Origin: Bacillus sp. FJAT-22090
GTDB taxonomy: Bacteria > Bacillota > Bacilli > Bacillales_A > Planococcaceae
Assembly: GCF_007676755.1 (NCBI RefSeq)
Contig: NZ_VEBK01000001.1
Span: 1-64,000 of the forward strand
Reading direction: 5' to 3'
Length of the DNA stretch: 64,000 nucleotides
Below the pieces are notes generated by a model that had not been told where the DNA came from, ran no database searches, and saw nothing but the letters and a program-made list of their open reading frames with translations. This document shows positions 47,476 through 55,891 of the stretch, in pieces (the first letter of the stretch is position 1; every line of letters starts with the position of its first letter). The position numbers and the translations under genes are program-made.

Positions 47476-48145
47476 TTTTTTCGCGCTCCTTTGTCTTCCA
47501 ATCCTCTAATACATCACTACGGTCTTTTTTAATTTCTCGTAACTTTTTTTGGAATGTTTCGTTAAATGAAAGATCCTTTTTTTCATTACTTTTCGATTTA
47601 GAAGATATATTCTCTTTAAAGCGGTTAACGAGTTCAGATATGTATGGAACTGTTTTTCCATTCTCTTGCTTTTCTACGTATATTTTTGTTAACATCTCTA
47701 TCTCTTCAGGATTCTTTATTTCTTTTAATAATGTGATATCTTCTCCAATACCAACGAGATAGATAGAGTTACCTACTTGTAATAACTGAACAGATTTACC
47801 TTGACTTACTCCAACTCCACCTAGATTTTGTATTAGCTGACTACGTTGGAATGTTTTATTTCTGCTATTTACAAACCGTAATAGTGTATAAAGCAACAAT
47901 ACAACAAATAGTAAAGCAAAGATCATTTTAATATAATCCCAAATAGTAACCGATACCCCACTAGATTCATCAACATTAGGTTTCTCATCATCAATAGCAG
48001 GGGCGGGTTTTTCTTTTGTATCGGTCTTTGATTTATTGTAATGTTCTTGAATACTTTCATTTGAATCTGTTGCGGCATTTACGTCCATAGCAAACGGTAA
48101 TAAAAAAAGAGATGTGATACATAAAACGAGGGATAATTTCCTCAT
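47468..48145 (-). CDS. fliO: Flagellar export protein FliO
   Basis: Membrane protein (called FliZ in older B. subtilis naming) that helps assemble FliP. From ATG 48145 it shows a signal peptide (LSLVLCITSLFLLPFAMDVNAA), a low-complexity extracellular segment, one membrane helix near 90-110 (YIKMIFALLFVVLLLYTLL), then a cytosolic region with GGVGVSQGKSVQLLQVGNSIYLVGIGE. 225 residues. The ATG is five bases before the cheY stop boundary; an upstream TTG (48178) would overlap cheY and spoil the signal peptide. Confidence 0.88.
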   Translation of the reverse strand: MRKLSLVLCITSLFLLPFAMDVNAATDSNESIQEHYNKSKTDTKEKPAPAIDDEKPNVDESSGVSVTIWDYIKMIFALLFVVLLLYTLLRFVNSRNKTFQRSQLIQNLGGVGVSQGKSVQLLQVGNSIYLVGIGEDITLLKEIKNPEEIEMLTKIYVEKQENGKTVPYISELVNRFKENISSKSKSNEKKDLSFNETFQKKLREIKKDRSDVLEDWKTKEREKNE

Positions 48146-48149
48146 TGTA

Positions 48150-48512
48150 TTACCCGAGAGCTTTGGAAATTGCTTCAATTACACGGTCCGCTTGGAAAGG
48201 TTTAACGATAAAGTCTTTCGCTCCAGCTTGAATTGCATCAATTACCATCGCTTGTTGACCCATAGCTGAACACATAATAATAGTAGCATTTGAGTCTTTT
48301 GCTTTAATTTCTTTCAAGGCAGCAATTCCATCCATTTCAGGCATGGTAATGTCCATTGTTACTAGATCCGGTTTAAGTTCTGCATACTTTTCAATAGCTT
48401 GAATCCCATCTGCGGCTTCTCCTACTACTTCAAATCCATTTTTGGACAAAATATCCTTAATCATCATTCTCATAAATGCTGCATCATCAACTATTAAAAT
48501 TCTTTTCGACAT
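48150..48512 (-). CDS. cheY: Chemotaxis response regulator CheY
   Basis: Single-domain receiver that binds the flagellar switch when phosphorylated. Acidic pocket VDDAAF (Asp9/Asp10), phosphorylation site Asp54 in VTMDITMPEMDG, the switch Ser/Thr in IMCSAMGQ and Lys in FIVKPF. 120 residues, as in B. subtilis. Confidence 0.97.
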   Translation of the reverse strand: MSKRILIVDDAAFMRMMIKDILSKNGFEVVGEAADGIQAIEKYAELKPDLVTMDITMPEMDGIAALKEIKAKDSNATIIMCSAMGQQAMVIDAIQAGAKDFIVKPFQADRVIEAISKALG

Positions 48513-48530
48513 AATATGTCTCCTCCAGTA

Positions 48531-49697
48531 CTATCTTAAATTATGAATACGTTCCGCTTGGCTTAGAATGTCTGTAATACGTACACCAAAGTTTTCATCG
48601 ATTACAACAACCTCACCTTTAGCAATGTGTCTATTGTTCACTAGAATATCCACTGGCTCACCGGCTAACTTATCCAGTTCAATAATGGACCCGCTAGTAA
48701 GTTCTAATATTTCTTTCACAGTTCTTTTAGTACGACCTAATTCTACTGTTACTTGCAGTGGAATATCAAGTAGTAAATTTAAATTTCTTGATTCATTTTG
48801 TGATAAACTTGGCGCTTCAAAACTAGCAAATTGTGCTTGCTGCACTTCTACTGGTGGTGCTACAGGACGGGCAGGTTGACTAACTTGCGTTTGTGCTTGT
48901 GACGGCACTTGTTGATGCGTTTGTGTTGTTTGTGATTGCGCCTGCGCTGGAGAAGTTTCTACTCTTTCTTCCATGATGGTCGCTGCAGCTTCCTGCTCAT
49001 CGTCTTCTCCCATTAGTGACTTTACTAATTTCAAGCCAAATTCTAGTGGAAGTAATTGCATAATATTCGAATCAATTAATTCTCCGATCCGTAAACGAAA
49101 TGAAATCTTAATAAGCATTTCATCATTCGGAATAGCATCTGCTCCTTCATCTGCTAATAAATCCATCAAATCAATAGAAGGAGGAGAAATATCAACCTTT
49201 TTATTAAAAACAGTGGACATAGATGTAGCTGCTGAGCCCATCATTTGATTCATTGCTTCCTGAACAGCACTTAGCTGTATTTCACTAAGCTCAGGTTTAG
49301 GATCAATCCCATCTCCACCAAGCATCAAATCAGCAATAATTGCAGCATCTGATTGTTTGATCACAAGAAGGTTCATCCCGATTAGCCCAGCTGTATATTG
49401 AACTTGTACAGCCACATATGGATGAGGGAATTCCTCCTTTAATCTAGATCGATTAATCATGCTAATACTTGGGGTCGTTATATCAACTTTCTGTCCCAAC
49501 AAAGAAGACAAAGCAGTCGCCGAACTACCAAATGAGATATTCCCGATTTCACCAAGCGTGTCTTGTGCAAAAGCATCAAGATAATCCTCTACAATGATCA
49601 CTTCCGTGTTTTCATTATCTTTTTCCTCTTCTAATGTGGTTCCTCTAAGGAGGGCCTCAATTTCTTCTTGGGAGAGCATATCATCACTCATCATCAT
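48531..49697 (-). CDS. fliY: Flagellar switch protein/CheY-P phosphatase FliY
   Basis: C-ring component that both forms the switch and dephosphorylates CheY-P. N-terminal CheY-binding peptide LSQEEIEALLRG; two CheC-type active sites (DTLGEIGNISFGSSATALS near 52 and VQEAMNQMMGSAATSMS near 150); a Gln/Pro-rich linker near 235-285; C-terminal SpoA/FliN domain (LLDIPLQVTVELGRTKRTVKEILEL). 388 residues. Its start lies in a run ATGATGATG that overlaps the last codons of fliM, with AAAGGAGG ahead. Confidence 0.96.
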   Translation of the reverse strand: MMMSDDMLSQEEIEALLRGTTLEEEKDNENTEVIIVEDYLDAFAQDTLGEIGNISFGSSATALSSLLGQKVDITTPSISMINRSRLKEEFPHPYVAVQVQYTAGLIGMNLLVIKQSDAAIIADLMLGGDGIDPKPELSEIQLSAVQEAMNQMMGSAATSMSTVFNKKVDISPPSIDLMDLLADEGADAIPNDEMLIKISFRLRIGELIDSNIMQLLPLEFGLKLVKSLMGEDDEQEAAATIMEERVETSPAQAQSQTTQTHQQVPSQAQTQVSQPARPVAPPVEVQQAQFASFEAPSLSQNESRNLNLLLDIPLQVTVELGRTKRTVKEILELTSGSIIELDKLAGEPVDILVNNRHIAKGEVVVIDENFGVRITDILSQAERIHNLR

Positions 49698-50682
49698 CCT
49701 CTCCTCCTTTCAAAGTTTCAATGACTTGTACAGCCATTCGTTTTTTTAGTTTTCCTGGTTGTGCTTTAAATTTTGGAATATCTCCTACTTTAATCGTTAA
49801 CGGATTATCTATTTTAGCATTTAATTGGATAACATCACCTAATTGTAAATAAAGCAAATCTTCAACGGAAATATCGGTAGAACCTAATTCTACTATCATC
49901 GGAATCTCTGCTGATTTTACCCTTCTTTCAAGCACTTTTAATTGTTCTGGTGACACTTCTTTTTTATTTGTTTGCATCCAATAGCGTACCGATAAGTTTG
50001 GTACAATAGGTTCTAAAACAACATGTGGTATACAAATATTAATCATTCCACTCGTTTCACCAACAATTGTGTTAAATGATATAACAACGACTGTTTCATT
50101 TGGAGAAATCATTTGTAGAAATTGTGGATTTACCTCAAGCTCTGTCAATATCGGATCTATATCCGCAATGTTAACCCACGCTTCCCGAAGATTATCAAAC
50201 GAGCGTTCAAATAAGTTCGTCATAATTTTTGTTTCAATTTCGGTCAAGTTATCTGTTTTTGTATGTGCTTCACCTTTACCACCCATTAGTAGATCGAGCA
50301 TGGAATAAGCAATGTTCGGATTTATCTCCATCAAGATATTCCCTTCGAGCGGCGGGACTTCAAATACATTAATAAGTGTCATATGTGGTACCGATCGAAT
50401 GAATTCTTCAAACGGAATTTGGTCAACTGACACAACTGAAATTTGTACGTACGATCTTAATTGGGCAGAAAAAAATGTGGTTAACAAACGGGCAAAATTT
50501 TCATGGATCCGGGTTAAACTTCGAATCTGATCCTTTGAAAAGCGAAGCGCTCGTTTAAAATCATATACTCTGACTTTTCTAGATTCCTGTTCGCTTTTCA
50601 TCTCATCTGCTGTCATTTCGCCTGTCGAAAGCGCACTTAACAACGCATCTATTTCTGATTGAGATAATATATCTCCTGCCAA
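49684..50682 (-). CDS. fliM: Flagellar motor switch protein FliM
   Basis: C-ring protein that binds CheY-P. CheY-binding peptide ILSQSEIDALLSAL near the N terminus, middle domain VYDFKRALRFSKDQIRSLTRIHENFARLL, and C-terminal SpoA domain. I use TTG 50682 with GGAGGTGGGC upstream, giving 332 residues as in B. subtilis; the ATG at 50697 lies in the ribosome site itself. Confidence 0.96.
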   Translation of the reverse strand: MAGDILSQSEIDALLSALSTGEMTADEMKSEQESRKVRVYDFKRALRFSKDQIRSLTRIHENFARLLTTFFSAQLRSYVQISVVSVDQIPFEEFIRSVPHMTLINVFEVPPLEGNILMEINPNIAYSMLDLLMGGKGEAHTKTDNLTEIETKIMTNLFERSFDNLREAWVNIADIDPILTELEVNPQFLQMISPNETVVVISFNTIVGETSGMINICIPHVVLEPIVPNLSVRYWMQTNKKEVSPEQLKVLERRVKSAEIPMIVELGSTDISVEDLLYLQLGDVIQLNAKIDNPLTIKVGDIPKFKAQPGKLKKRMAVQVIETLKGGEDDDE

Positions 50683-50710
50683 TCTGCCCACCTCCATTCC
50701 AAATATTACT

Positions 50711-51145
50711 TTACTGAATTATATAAGAAGTTATATAAACCTGCTGCACTTCTCCTTCATCCATTAACTCATTAATTTTGGCTTTCAACAATGATTGAAA
50801 ATTCGCTTTGCCTTGCTTACCTTCTAAATCTTCTGGAGTCATTTCAGAAAGCTCTGTAATGACAATATCTTTCACTTGGAAATCACGTTTCGTTAATTCT
50901 TCTCCAGCTTTCGTACTATCCGTTTGCACTTTTAACGAAATGCGTATGAATTTATTTGTTGAAAGATTCGTTGTAATTTCGGGTATATCAACGGATGATT
51001 CCACTATTTCATCAATAGTCGGGCCGGTTTCTTCCTTATCGCCTTTATTTAACTGAAAAATAAGGAGTAATGCAATAACGCCAACTAAAGTAATGGAAAC
51101 TAAAATAATAAGCATAATGGTAAGCAGTTTATTTTTACTCTTCAT
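50711..51145 (-). CDS. fliL: Flagellar basal body-associated protein FliL
   Basis: Single-pass membrane protein beside the motor stator. From ATG 51145 (GAGGAGAAG upstream) it is 144 residues: short basic N terminus, membrane helix (LTIMLIILVSITLVGVIALLLIF) and a periplasmic-side domain ending YITSYIIQ. It overlaps swrD/flbD by 11 bases. Confidence 0.93.
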   Translation of the reverse strand: MKSKNKLLTIMLIILVSITLVGVIALLLIFQLNKGDKEETGPTIDEIVESSVDIPEITTNLSTNKFIRISLKVQTDSTKAGEELTKRDFQVKDIVITELSEMTPEDLEGKQGKANFQSLLKAKINELMDEGEVQQVYITSYIIQ

Positions 51146-51356
51146 GTTCTTCTCCTCTAATATGGGGGTTCGATAATATATGTATTTCCTTGTAAAATCG
51201 AGAAATTTGAGCGTGTACCTCTTCTCTGGATTCCAACGCAACATATTTATGACCGTTTGTTAGTGTTATCGTTGTATCCGGAAAAGATTCAACCGTCTCT
51301 ATGTATAGAGCATTCAACGAAAACTCTTTGCCGTTCAATCGAGTTAAATTAATCAT
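51135..51356 (-). CDS. swrD: FlbD family protein (SwrD)
   Basis: Small 73-residue protein of the FlbD family, called SwrD in B. subtilis, where it raises flagellar torque for swarming. The family start MINLTRLNGKEFSLNALYIETVESFPDTTITLTNG is clear. No ribosome site lies next to the ATG; instead a GC-rich hairpin fills the leader and the only purine-rich site (AAGGGAGGGG) is on the far side of it. Confidence 0.88.
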   Translation of the reverse strand: MINLTRLNGKEFSLNALYIETVESFPDTTITLTNGHKYVALESREEVHAQISRFYKEIHILSNPHIRGEEHEE

Positions 51357-51365
51357 CTATATAAG

Positions 51366-51405
51366 GGCCGGGCCATTCTAGGAACGGCCCACCCCTCCCT
51401 TACAA
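51366..51405 (-). promoter_or_regulatory. Structured leader between flgE and swrD
   Basis: On the minus strand AAGGGAGGGGT is followed by a 9-bp stem GGGCCGTTC/GAATGGCCC (one G-T pair) with a CTA loop, then GGCCCTT and the ATG 8 bases later. An outer pairing AAGGG/CCCTT would enclose the whole and mask the Shine-Dalgarno-like AAGGGAGGGG. Confidence 0.6.
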
Positions 51406-51423
51406 AATTATTAGTTTAATAGA

Positions 51424-52404
51424 TTAACGTTTTAAGTTTACAAGTTCTTCCAGTATTTGGTCAGAAGTTGTAATGATACGCGTATTCGCTTGGAACCCAC
51501 GTTGTGCAACGATCATATCTGTGAATTCTTCAGATAAGTCAACGTTAGACATTTCTAGGAAACCAGAGTTTACAGAACCCATACCCTCATTTGTAGCAGT
51601 TTGATTAAATGGAGAACCGGAGTTTGCTGTTTGTTGAAAATAATTTGAACCAGCTTTAGCTAGTCCTCCTGGGTTAGGGAATTTCGAAAGTACTAATTGT
51701 CCCGCCCATTTTAAAGTACCTTCCGAATCGACAAATGAAACTGTACCATCCTGACCAACACTCATACTTTGTGCGTTTGTAGGGATTCTAATTGGTGTAT
51801 ATTCTATTGTTCCGGTTGTGGAGGTAACAGGTTTGCCATCGGGAGTGAACCCTGTATTGTCTGTATCTAAATTTCCAGTTACTGTTGTATCTGCTGTTAC
51901 ATCAGATGCATTTGGGTACTCAGTACCTACATCATCGGAAACACCATTCCAAGTAGCTGCAACTCCTACTACATATTTTCCATCCGAATTAACCAAATAG
52001 CCATTGTTATCCATATAGAAGTTGCCTGCTCGTGTATATAATGGATTAGTAAATTGACCTGCTCCTGCATTGTCTACGCCTACCCCATCTGCAACAATGA
52101 AAAATCCATCTCCAGATATCGCCAAATCTAATGTATTTCCCGTAGATTGCATAGAACCACCAGAGTGAATTGTGTCAATCGCAGCTAACTGAGAACCTAG
52201 TCCTACTTGTTTTGCGTTAACTCCACCACGTGTTCCCGTTGCAGCTGATGCCCCGGAAGTCGTTTGTGAAATTAAGTCTTTGAAAATAGTACGTCCTTTT
52301 TTAAATCCATACGTATTGACATTGGCGATATTGTTACCGATAACATCCAGTTTGGTTTGGAAGTTTTTTAAACCTGAAATACCTGAGTACATTGAGCGAA
52401 TCAT
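51424..52404 (-). CDS. flgE: Flagellar hook protein FlgE
   Basis: Structural protein of the hook. The rod/hook N-terminal motif MYSGISGLKNFQTKLDVIGNNIANVNTYGFKKGR and the C-terminal LSEEFTDMIVAQRGFQANTRIITTSDQILEELVNLKR are complete. The central domain is larger than in B. subtilis FlgE (326 against 264 residues), with Asp/Thr/Gly-rich insertion around 130-200. Start ATG with AAGGGAG. Confidence 0.94.
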   Translation of the reverse strand: MIRSMYSGISGLKNFQTKLDVIGNNIANVNTYGFKKGRTIFKDLISQTTSGASAATGTRGGVNAKQVGLGSQLAAIDTIHSGGSMQSTGNTLDLAISGDGFFIVADGVGVDNAGAGQFTNPLYTRAGNFYMDNNGYLVNSDGKYVVGVAATWNGVSDDVGTEYPNASDVTADTTVTGNLDTDNTGFTPDGKPVTSTTGTIEYTPIRIPTNAQSMSVGQDGTVSFVDSEGTLKWAGQLVLSKFPNPGGLAKAGSNYFQQTANSGSPFNQTATNEGMGSVNSGFLEMSNVDLSEEFTDMIVAQRGFQANTRIITTSDQILEELVNLKR

Positions 52405-52485
52405 TTATTTTTTCTCCCTTCAATTTGCGTGCTAGCTTCAATCAGTCCGCTGCACATAGCATCCTTTAACAGGTCCTGCTATTTA

Positions 52486-52866
52486 TTAGTTAAGCACAAT
52501 TGTGCCATCGATATTTGTAAATAATTGATCTTTCGCTTCCGTGCGATCCATAGCGGTAATCACTGTTGCGTTTTTTGCACTAACGATTAGCGCTGCTTGG
52601 TCCATCAATACTAATGAGTCTTTTACACCTTTTGAGCGGGCTTCAAAAACTTTGTCACTCACAAGTTGCCATTCTGCATCCGTTATATGAATATTTCTTT
52701 CAGTTAATCGTTGGTTGGCATGTTTACTTACCTTCAATTCAGTTTTTCCAGTAGCTTCATGAAGTTGCTGTAAAAACGATTGTTTAGGTGCAACAACTTG
52801 TTTAGGCGTAATCGGTTGACGGATGGTTGTTTGCAGCGGAACACGGTGAAGATTTACGTTATCCAT
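52486..52866 (-). CDS. Flagellar operon protein, TIGR02530-type
   Basis: Protein of 126 residues with the pattern SKHANQRLTERNIHITDAEWQLVSDKVFEARSKGVKDSLVLMDQAALIVSAKNATVITAMDR, which I recognise as the flagellar-operon family TIGR02530. Found between flgD and flgE in many Firmicutes; its exact role is not settled to my knowledge. N terminus is Pro/Gln-rich and probably disordered. Not membrane-bound. Confidence 0.82.
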   Translation of the reverse strand: MDNVNLHRVPLQTTIRQPITPKQVVAPKQSFLQQLHEATGKTELKVSKHANQRLTERNIHITDAEWQLVSDKVFEARSKGVKDSLVLMDQAALIVSAKNATVITAMDRTEAKDQLFTNIDGTIVLN

Positions 52867-52885
52867 TGCAGTTCTCCGTTCAATT

Positions 52886-53581
52886 TTATTTAATAGATAT
52901 TATTTGATCTGAAGTAATAGTTGTTCCATCACTCAAATTAAATACGACTTTTCCATCTTTTTTAGAAACAGATTCAACCTGTGCTGTTTGTCCAGTAGGT
53001 GGTTCTGAATTTTCATCAGTTTCACTAGTTGTTTTTTGATCGGTTTCTGCACTCTTCGGTATATAGCTAACCGTTTTGCCTATTAGCATACTAGCTTCCA
53101 CTAGACTATTGGAATTTGCGCTACCTCCAATAATCTCAGAAATATTACCTGGTGTAATAACTTTACCGTCAGCAAGTGTAAATTCCACACTTCCATTTAC
53201 AAATTTAATGCCTGTAATTTGACCGGTGCCTTCATTAATAATAGGCTTTTTATTTTCATCTAGTTTATCTGTTACTTCATGCCATTTAACTTCCTTACCG
53301 ACAAAGCTACTGTACTCAATCATTTGAGATTGCTCTTGTACTGCAGCAAATTCTTTAAAAGCAGTAGCTAGGTTTTGCATTTGCTCTAGAGATGAGAACT
53401 GAGCCATCTGGGCTATGAATTCATTGTCTTTCATTGGGTTAGTTGGATCTTGATTTTGTAACTGAGTCATTAGTATTTTCAAGAATGCATCTTTCCCAAG
53501 AGCACTACTTCCTGTTTGCTTTTCTACTTTTTTTTGATTTGCCAAGTACATATTATTTGTAATTGGATTCATATCTGCCAT
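52886..53581 (-). CDS. flgD: Flagellar hook-capping protein FlgD
   Basis: Hook assembly scaffold. The N-terminal FlgD signature LGKDAFLKILMTQLQNQDPTNPMKDNEFIAQMAQFSSLEQMQNL is intact (about 28-72). The C-terminal part (about 90-231) is a beta-rich region with two similar stretches (FTLADGKVITPGNISEI and FNLSDGTTITSDQIISI), probably duplicated. The second ends the protein. 231 residues. Confidence 0.93.
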   Translation of the reverse strand: MADMNPITNNMYLANQKKVEKQTGSSALGKDAFLKILMTQLQNQDPTNPMKDNEFIAQMAQFSSLEQMQNLATAFKEFAAVQEQSQMIEYSSFVGKEVKWHEVTDKLDENKKPIINEGTGQITGIKFVNGSVEFTLADGKVITPGNISEIIGGSANSNSLVEASMLIGKTVSYIPKSAETDQKTTSETDENSEPPTGQTAQVESVSKKDGKVVFNLSDGTTITSDQIISIK

Positions 53582-53584
53582 CTA

Positions 53585-54799
53585 TTAAACCTCCATTTCC
53601 TTCAAAAAGTCTTCGAAATTAGAAATTTCTTCTTTTTCTTCTTTATTAGTTTCTTGTTGTTCTTGTTGGTGCTGTCTAAATGATTCTTGGAAAGATTGAT
53701 TGCGTTCCTGTCTAGAAGTATCTTGCAAAGCTTGTGTGATTTCCAATTTATCTAATTGAATATTTTGACTTACCAAGCCTTGTTTCAATTGATGAGAATG
53801 CGAATCTAATAGTTCTTTTCCAAGGGCAGTAGACGCTAGCATTTTAGTTGTAAGCATGCCATCTTTTTGAATTAGTTCTATACGTATTGTTCCTAAATGT
53901 TCCGGATACAGTTTTACTACAAGTCGGTTTGCTCCACCTGCTTGACCAAATTGGACACGGGACATGGCTTTTTGTAGTTCTTTCATAAGTTCTTCAGATT
54001 GAGCAGGTTTTTCATTAGGGAGCGTCACTGAGACGGTTTCCACCTTTGTCTGAACAATCGTTGGTGATTGACTCTGTATATTCGTAGTGACTTCTTTAGT
54101 ATCTATCACTTTTTCAGTAGAAGTTGCCATTTGTTTAATAATCACTTGCTGCACGACAGGTCTCATCGCTTGTTCTAATGTTAGGGTCTTCGTATTATTC
54201 GGTATTAATTGTACATTTTCTTCAGTCGCTAAATCTTTCGAGACCATTTCTTTAATACCTTCAATTAATTGCTCTACATCAAATAATGTCGATTCCTGTT
54301 TAAATGTCAGATCTGATTTTTTCCCAATTAATTGAACCACTTTTAACAATTGTACAGCTTCTTTTGCTTCAAGCGGATTTACCGATCCTTGACCATTTAA
54401 GGACTGAATGATGGTATCTGTTAGCTTACTTGCTTGTTCGTTAATACCTGCTAGCAAATCCCAAACATTGGAGTCATCCATATCATTAGGATCTGAATCT
54501 TCTCCTAGCAGCTTACCTAGTAATTCTTTCAATTCCTTTGGTTTTACTGCTAAATCATTGGAACCTAGTAATGTTTCTAACTCTTCCAAAGTTGATGATT
54601 CAAGAATAGCTTGTAAGTCCCCTATAATATTCTGGTCTTTCATATTAACTATTACTTCATTTGGCTGTTGTATTTGTTGGTTTGATAAGATTTGACCAAA
54701 TACATTCCCAAAAATTTGATTGGATTCAATCGGTAATTCTTGACCTTTGGATTGGAGGGTAATATTATTCCCCATGTTTACTAACGTCGCGATATTCAA
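53585..54799 (-). CDS. fliK: Flagellar hook-length control protein FliK
   Basis: Secreted molecular ruler that triggers the export switch in FlhB. Long variable N-terminal region; the C-terminal Flg_hook domain shows LVVKLYPEHLGTIRIELIQKDGMLTTKMLASTALGKELLDSHSHQLKQGLVSQNIQLDKLEI (about 300-360), then a Gln/Glu-rich tail. 404 residues. Start TTG with AAGGAGGTGAAAAGAC ahead. FlgD follows three bases later. Confidence 0.92.
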   Translation of the reverse strand: MNIATLVNMGNNITLQSKGQELPIESNQIFGNVFGQILSNQQIQQPNEVIVNMKDQNIIGDLQAILESSTLEELETLLGSNDLAVKPKELKELLGKLLGEDSDPNDMDDSNVWDLLAGINEQASKLTDTIIQSLNGQGSVNPLEAKEAVQLLKVVQLIGKKSDLTFKQESTLFDVEQLIEGIKEMVSKDLATEENVQLIPNNTKTLTLEQAMRPVVQQVIIKQMATSTEKVIDTKEVTTNIQSQSPTIVQTKVETVSVTLPNEKPAQSEELMKELQKAMSRVQFGQAGGANRLVVKLYPEHLGTIRIELIQKDGMLTTKMLASTALGKELLDSHSHQLKQGLVSQNIQLDKLEITQALQDTSRQERNQSFQESFRQHQQEQQETNKEEKEEISNFEDFLKEMEV

Positions 54800-54832
54800 G
54801 TCTTTTCACCTCCTTTCAAATTAAAGAATAGC

Positions 54833-55432
54833 TTATTGTTTTGTCATAAGCTCTGTATATTTTGCAGCATCTTCTGGTGTCATTTTTTCATAAATTTTTG
54901 CTACCGTATCGGGTTTTAAACTAGTTAAAATACGTAAAGCTTCTGCATCACTCATTTTCGCAATAACGGGTGCTGCCGACTTAGCAGACATTTTTTCGAA
55001 AGTAGAAACTATTTCAGCATATTCTTGTTTCGTACTTGTTTGTTCTCTTTTAAGCGTTTCAATTTCGTCCAGTAATCTTTGTTGTTCTACTAAAAGGGCT
55101 TCGTTTGATTTTGCGGAATTGTCTATCTCTGTTTGCAATTTTCCAATCTGAGCTTCTTTTTCTTGAATATCGGCTTGTAACGAAACGACTTTAGTTTCTA
55201 GACGTTCAGTTTGTACATCTGTTGTTACTGTTTGGGCTTGGTCTGAACTAGTAATTTCTTTTACTTTTTCAAAAACATTTATATTTGCTATTTGTGCAAC
55301 AATTAAGAGCAGAGCTAAAGCAAATAAAAAAGGAATGATAAACCAATACAAAAACATTTTCATCTTGCTAACACCTTTTGAATCTTCTTTCACTTGTTGA
55401 ATGCTTTTATCCGATTTGTTCCGTTTAGCCAT
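54833..55432 (-). CDS. ylxF: MotE-like magnesium-transporter-N-domain protein YlxF
   Basis: Membrane protein of 199 residues: cytosolic basic N terminus, one membrane helix (FLYWFIIPFLFALALLLIVAQI), a long coiled coil (about 60-125) and a C-terminal MgtE-N/FliG-M-like domain (SAAPVIAKMSDAEALRILTSLKPDTVAKIYEKMTPEDAAKYTELM). The layout matches YlxF of the B. subtilis fla/che operon and resembles MotE chaperones of stator protein MotC. I use ATG 55432; a GTG at 55444 overlaps the fliJ stop. Confidence 0.85.
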   Translation of the reverse strand: MAKRNKSDKSIQQVKEDSKGVSKMKMFLYWFIIPFLFALALLLIVAQIANINVFEKVKEITSSDQAQTVTTDVQTERLETKVVSLQADIQEKEAQIGKLQTEIDNSAKSNEALLVEQQRLLDEIETLKREQTSTKQEYAEIVSTFEKMSAKSAAPVIAKMSDAEALRILTSLKPDTVAKIYEKMTPEDAAKYTELMTKQ

Positions 55433-55440
55433 GCTACTAC

Positions 55441-55890
55441 TCACCTAATCTCTTTGTTTTGAAACTTTAAAGAAGAAATTTCATCTAATTGTATTGTTTC
55501 TAATCGATTTTGTTCTTGTTGGAATTGCTCAAAGTCTTTTTCTTTGATTTTTTCAAACTTACGAACTTCCAACGACTTTTCTACTAACTTTTCTTCAAAC
55601 CAATTCATTTTCGAACGCGCTTGTATTACTTCTTTTTGAACAATATCAATTCTCTTTTGTAGACCTTCTATATAGTTTGAATAATGGTGAACTGCATCAA
55701 TCGATAACCCTAACGTCAAGCGATCATTTTGAACATCCATTGTATTTTCCTTCTTTTTCAGAAGATCGTATAATTCAGTAGCTATTTTCTCAAAAGTGTT
55801 CACCGATTCTTTATAAGCAATTTCCGTTTCTGACTTTTCTTGTTCTCGAATATTTAACACTTTTGCAAATTTATATTGATACGCAACCAT
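55441..55890 (-). CDS. fliJ: Flagellar export chaperone FliJ
   Basis: Coiled-coil stalk protein of the export ATPase. 149 residues from ATG 55890, nearly all helical, with YQYKFAKVLNIREQEKSETEIAYKESV at the start. The frame extends five codons into fliI. Identification rests on length, coiled coil and location after fliI. Confidence 0.9.
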   Translation of the reverse strand: MVAYQYKFAKVLNIREQEKSETEIAYKESVNTFEKIATELYDLLKKKENTMDVQNDRLTLGLSIDAVHHYSNYIEGLQKRIDIVQKEVIQARSKMNWFEEKLVEKSLEVRKFEKIKEKDFEQFQQEQNRLETIQLDEISSLKFQNKEIR

Positions 55891-55891
55891 T

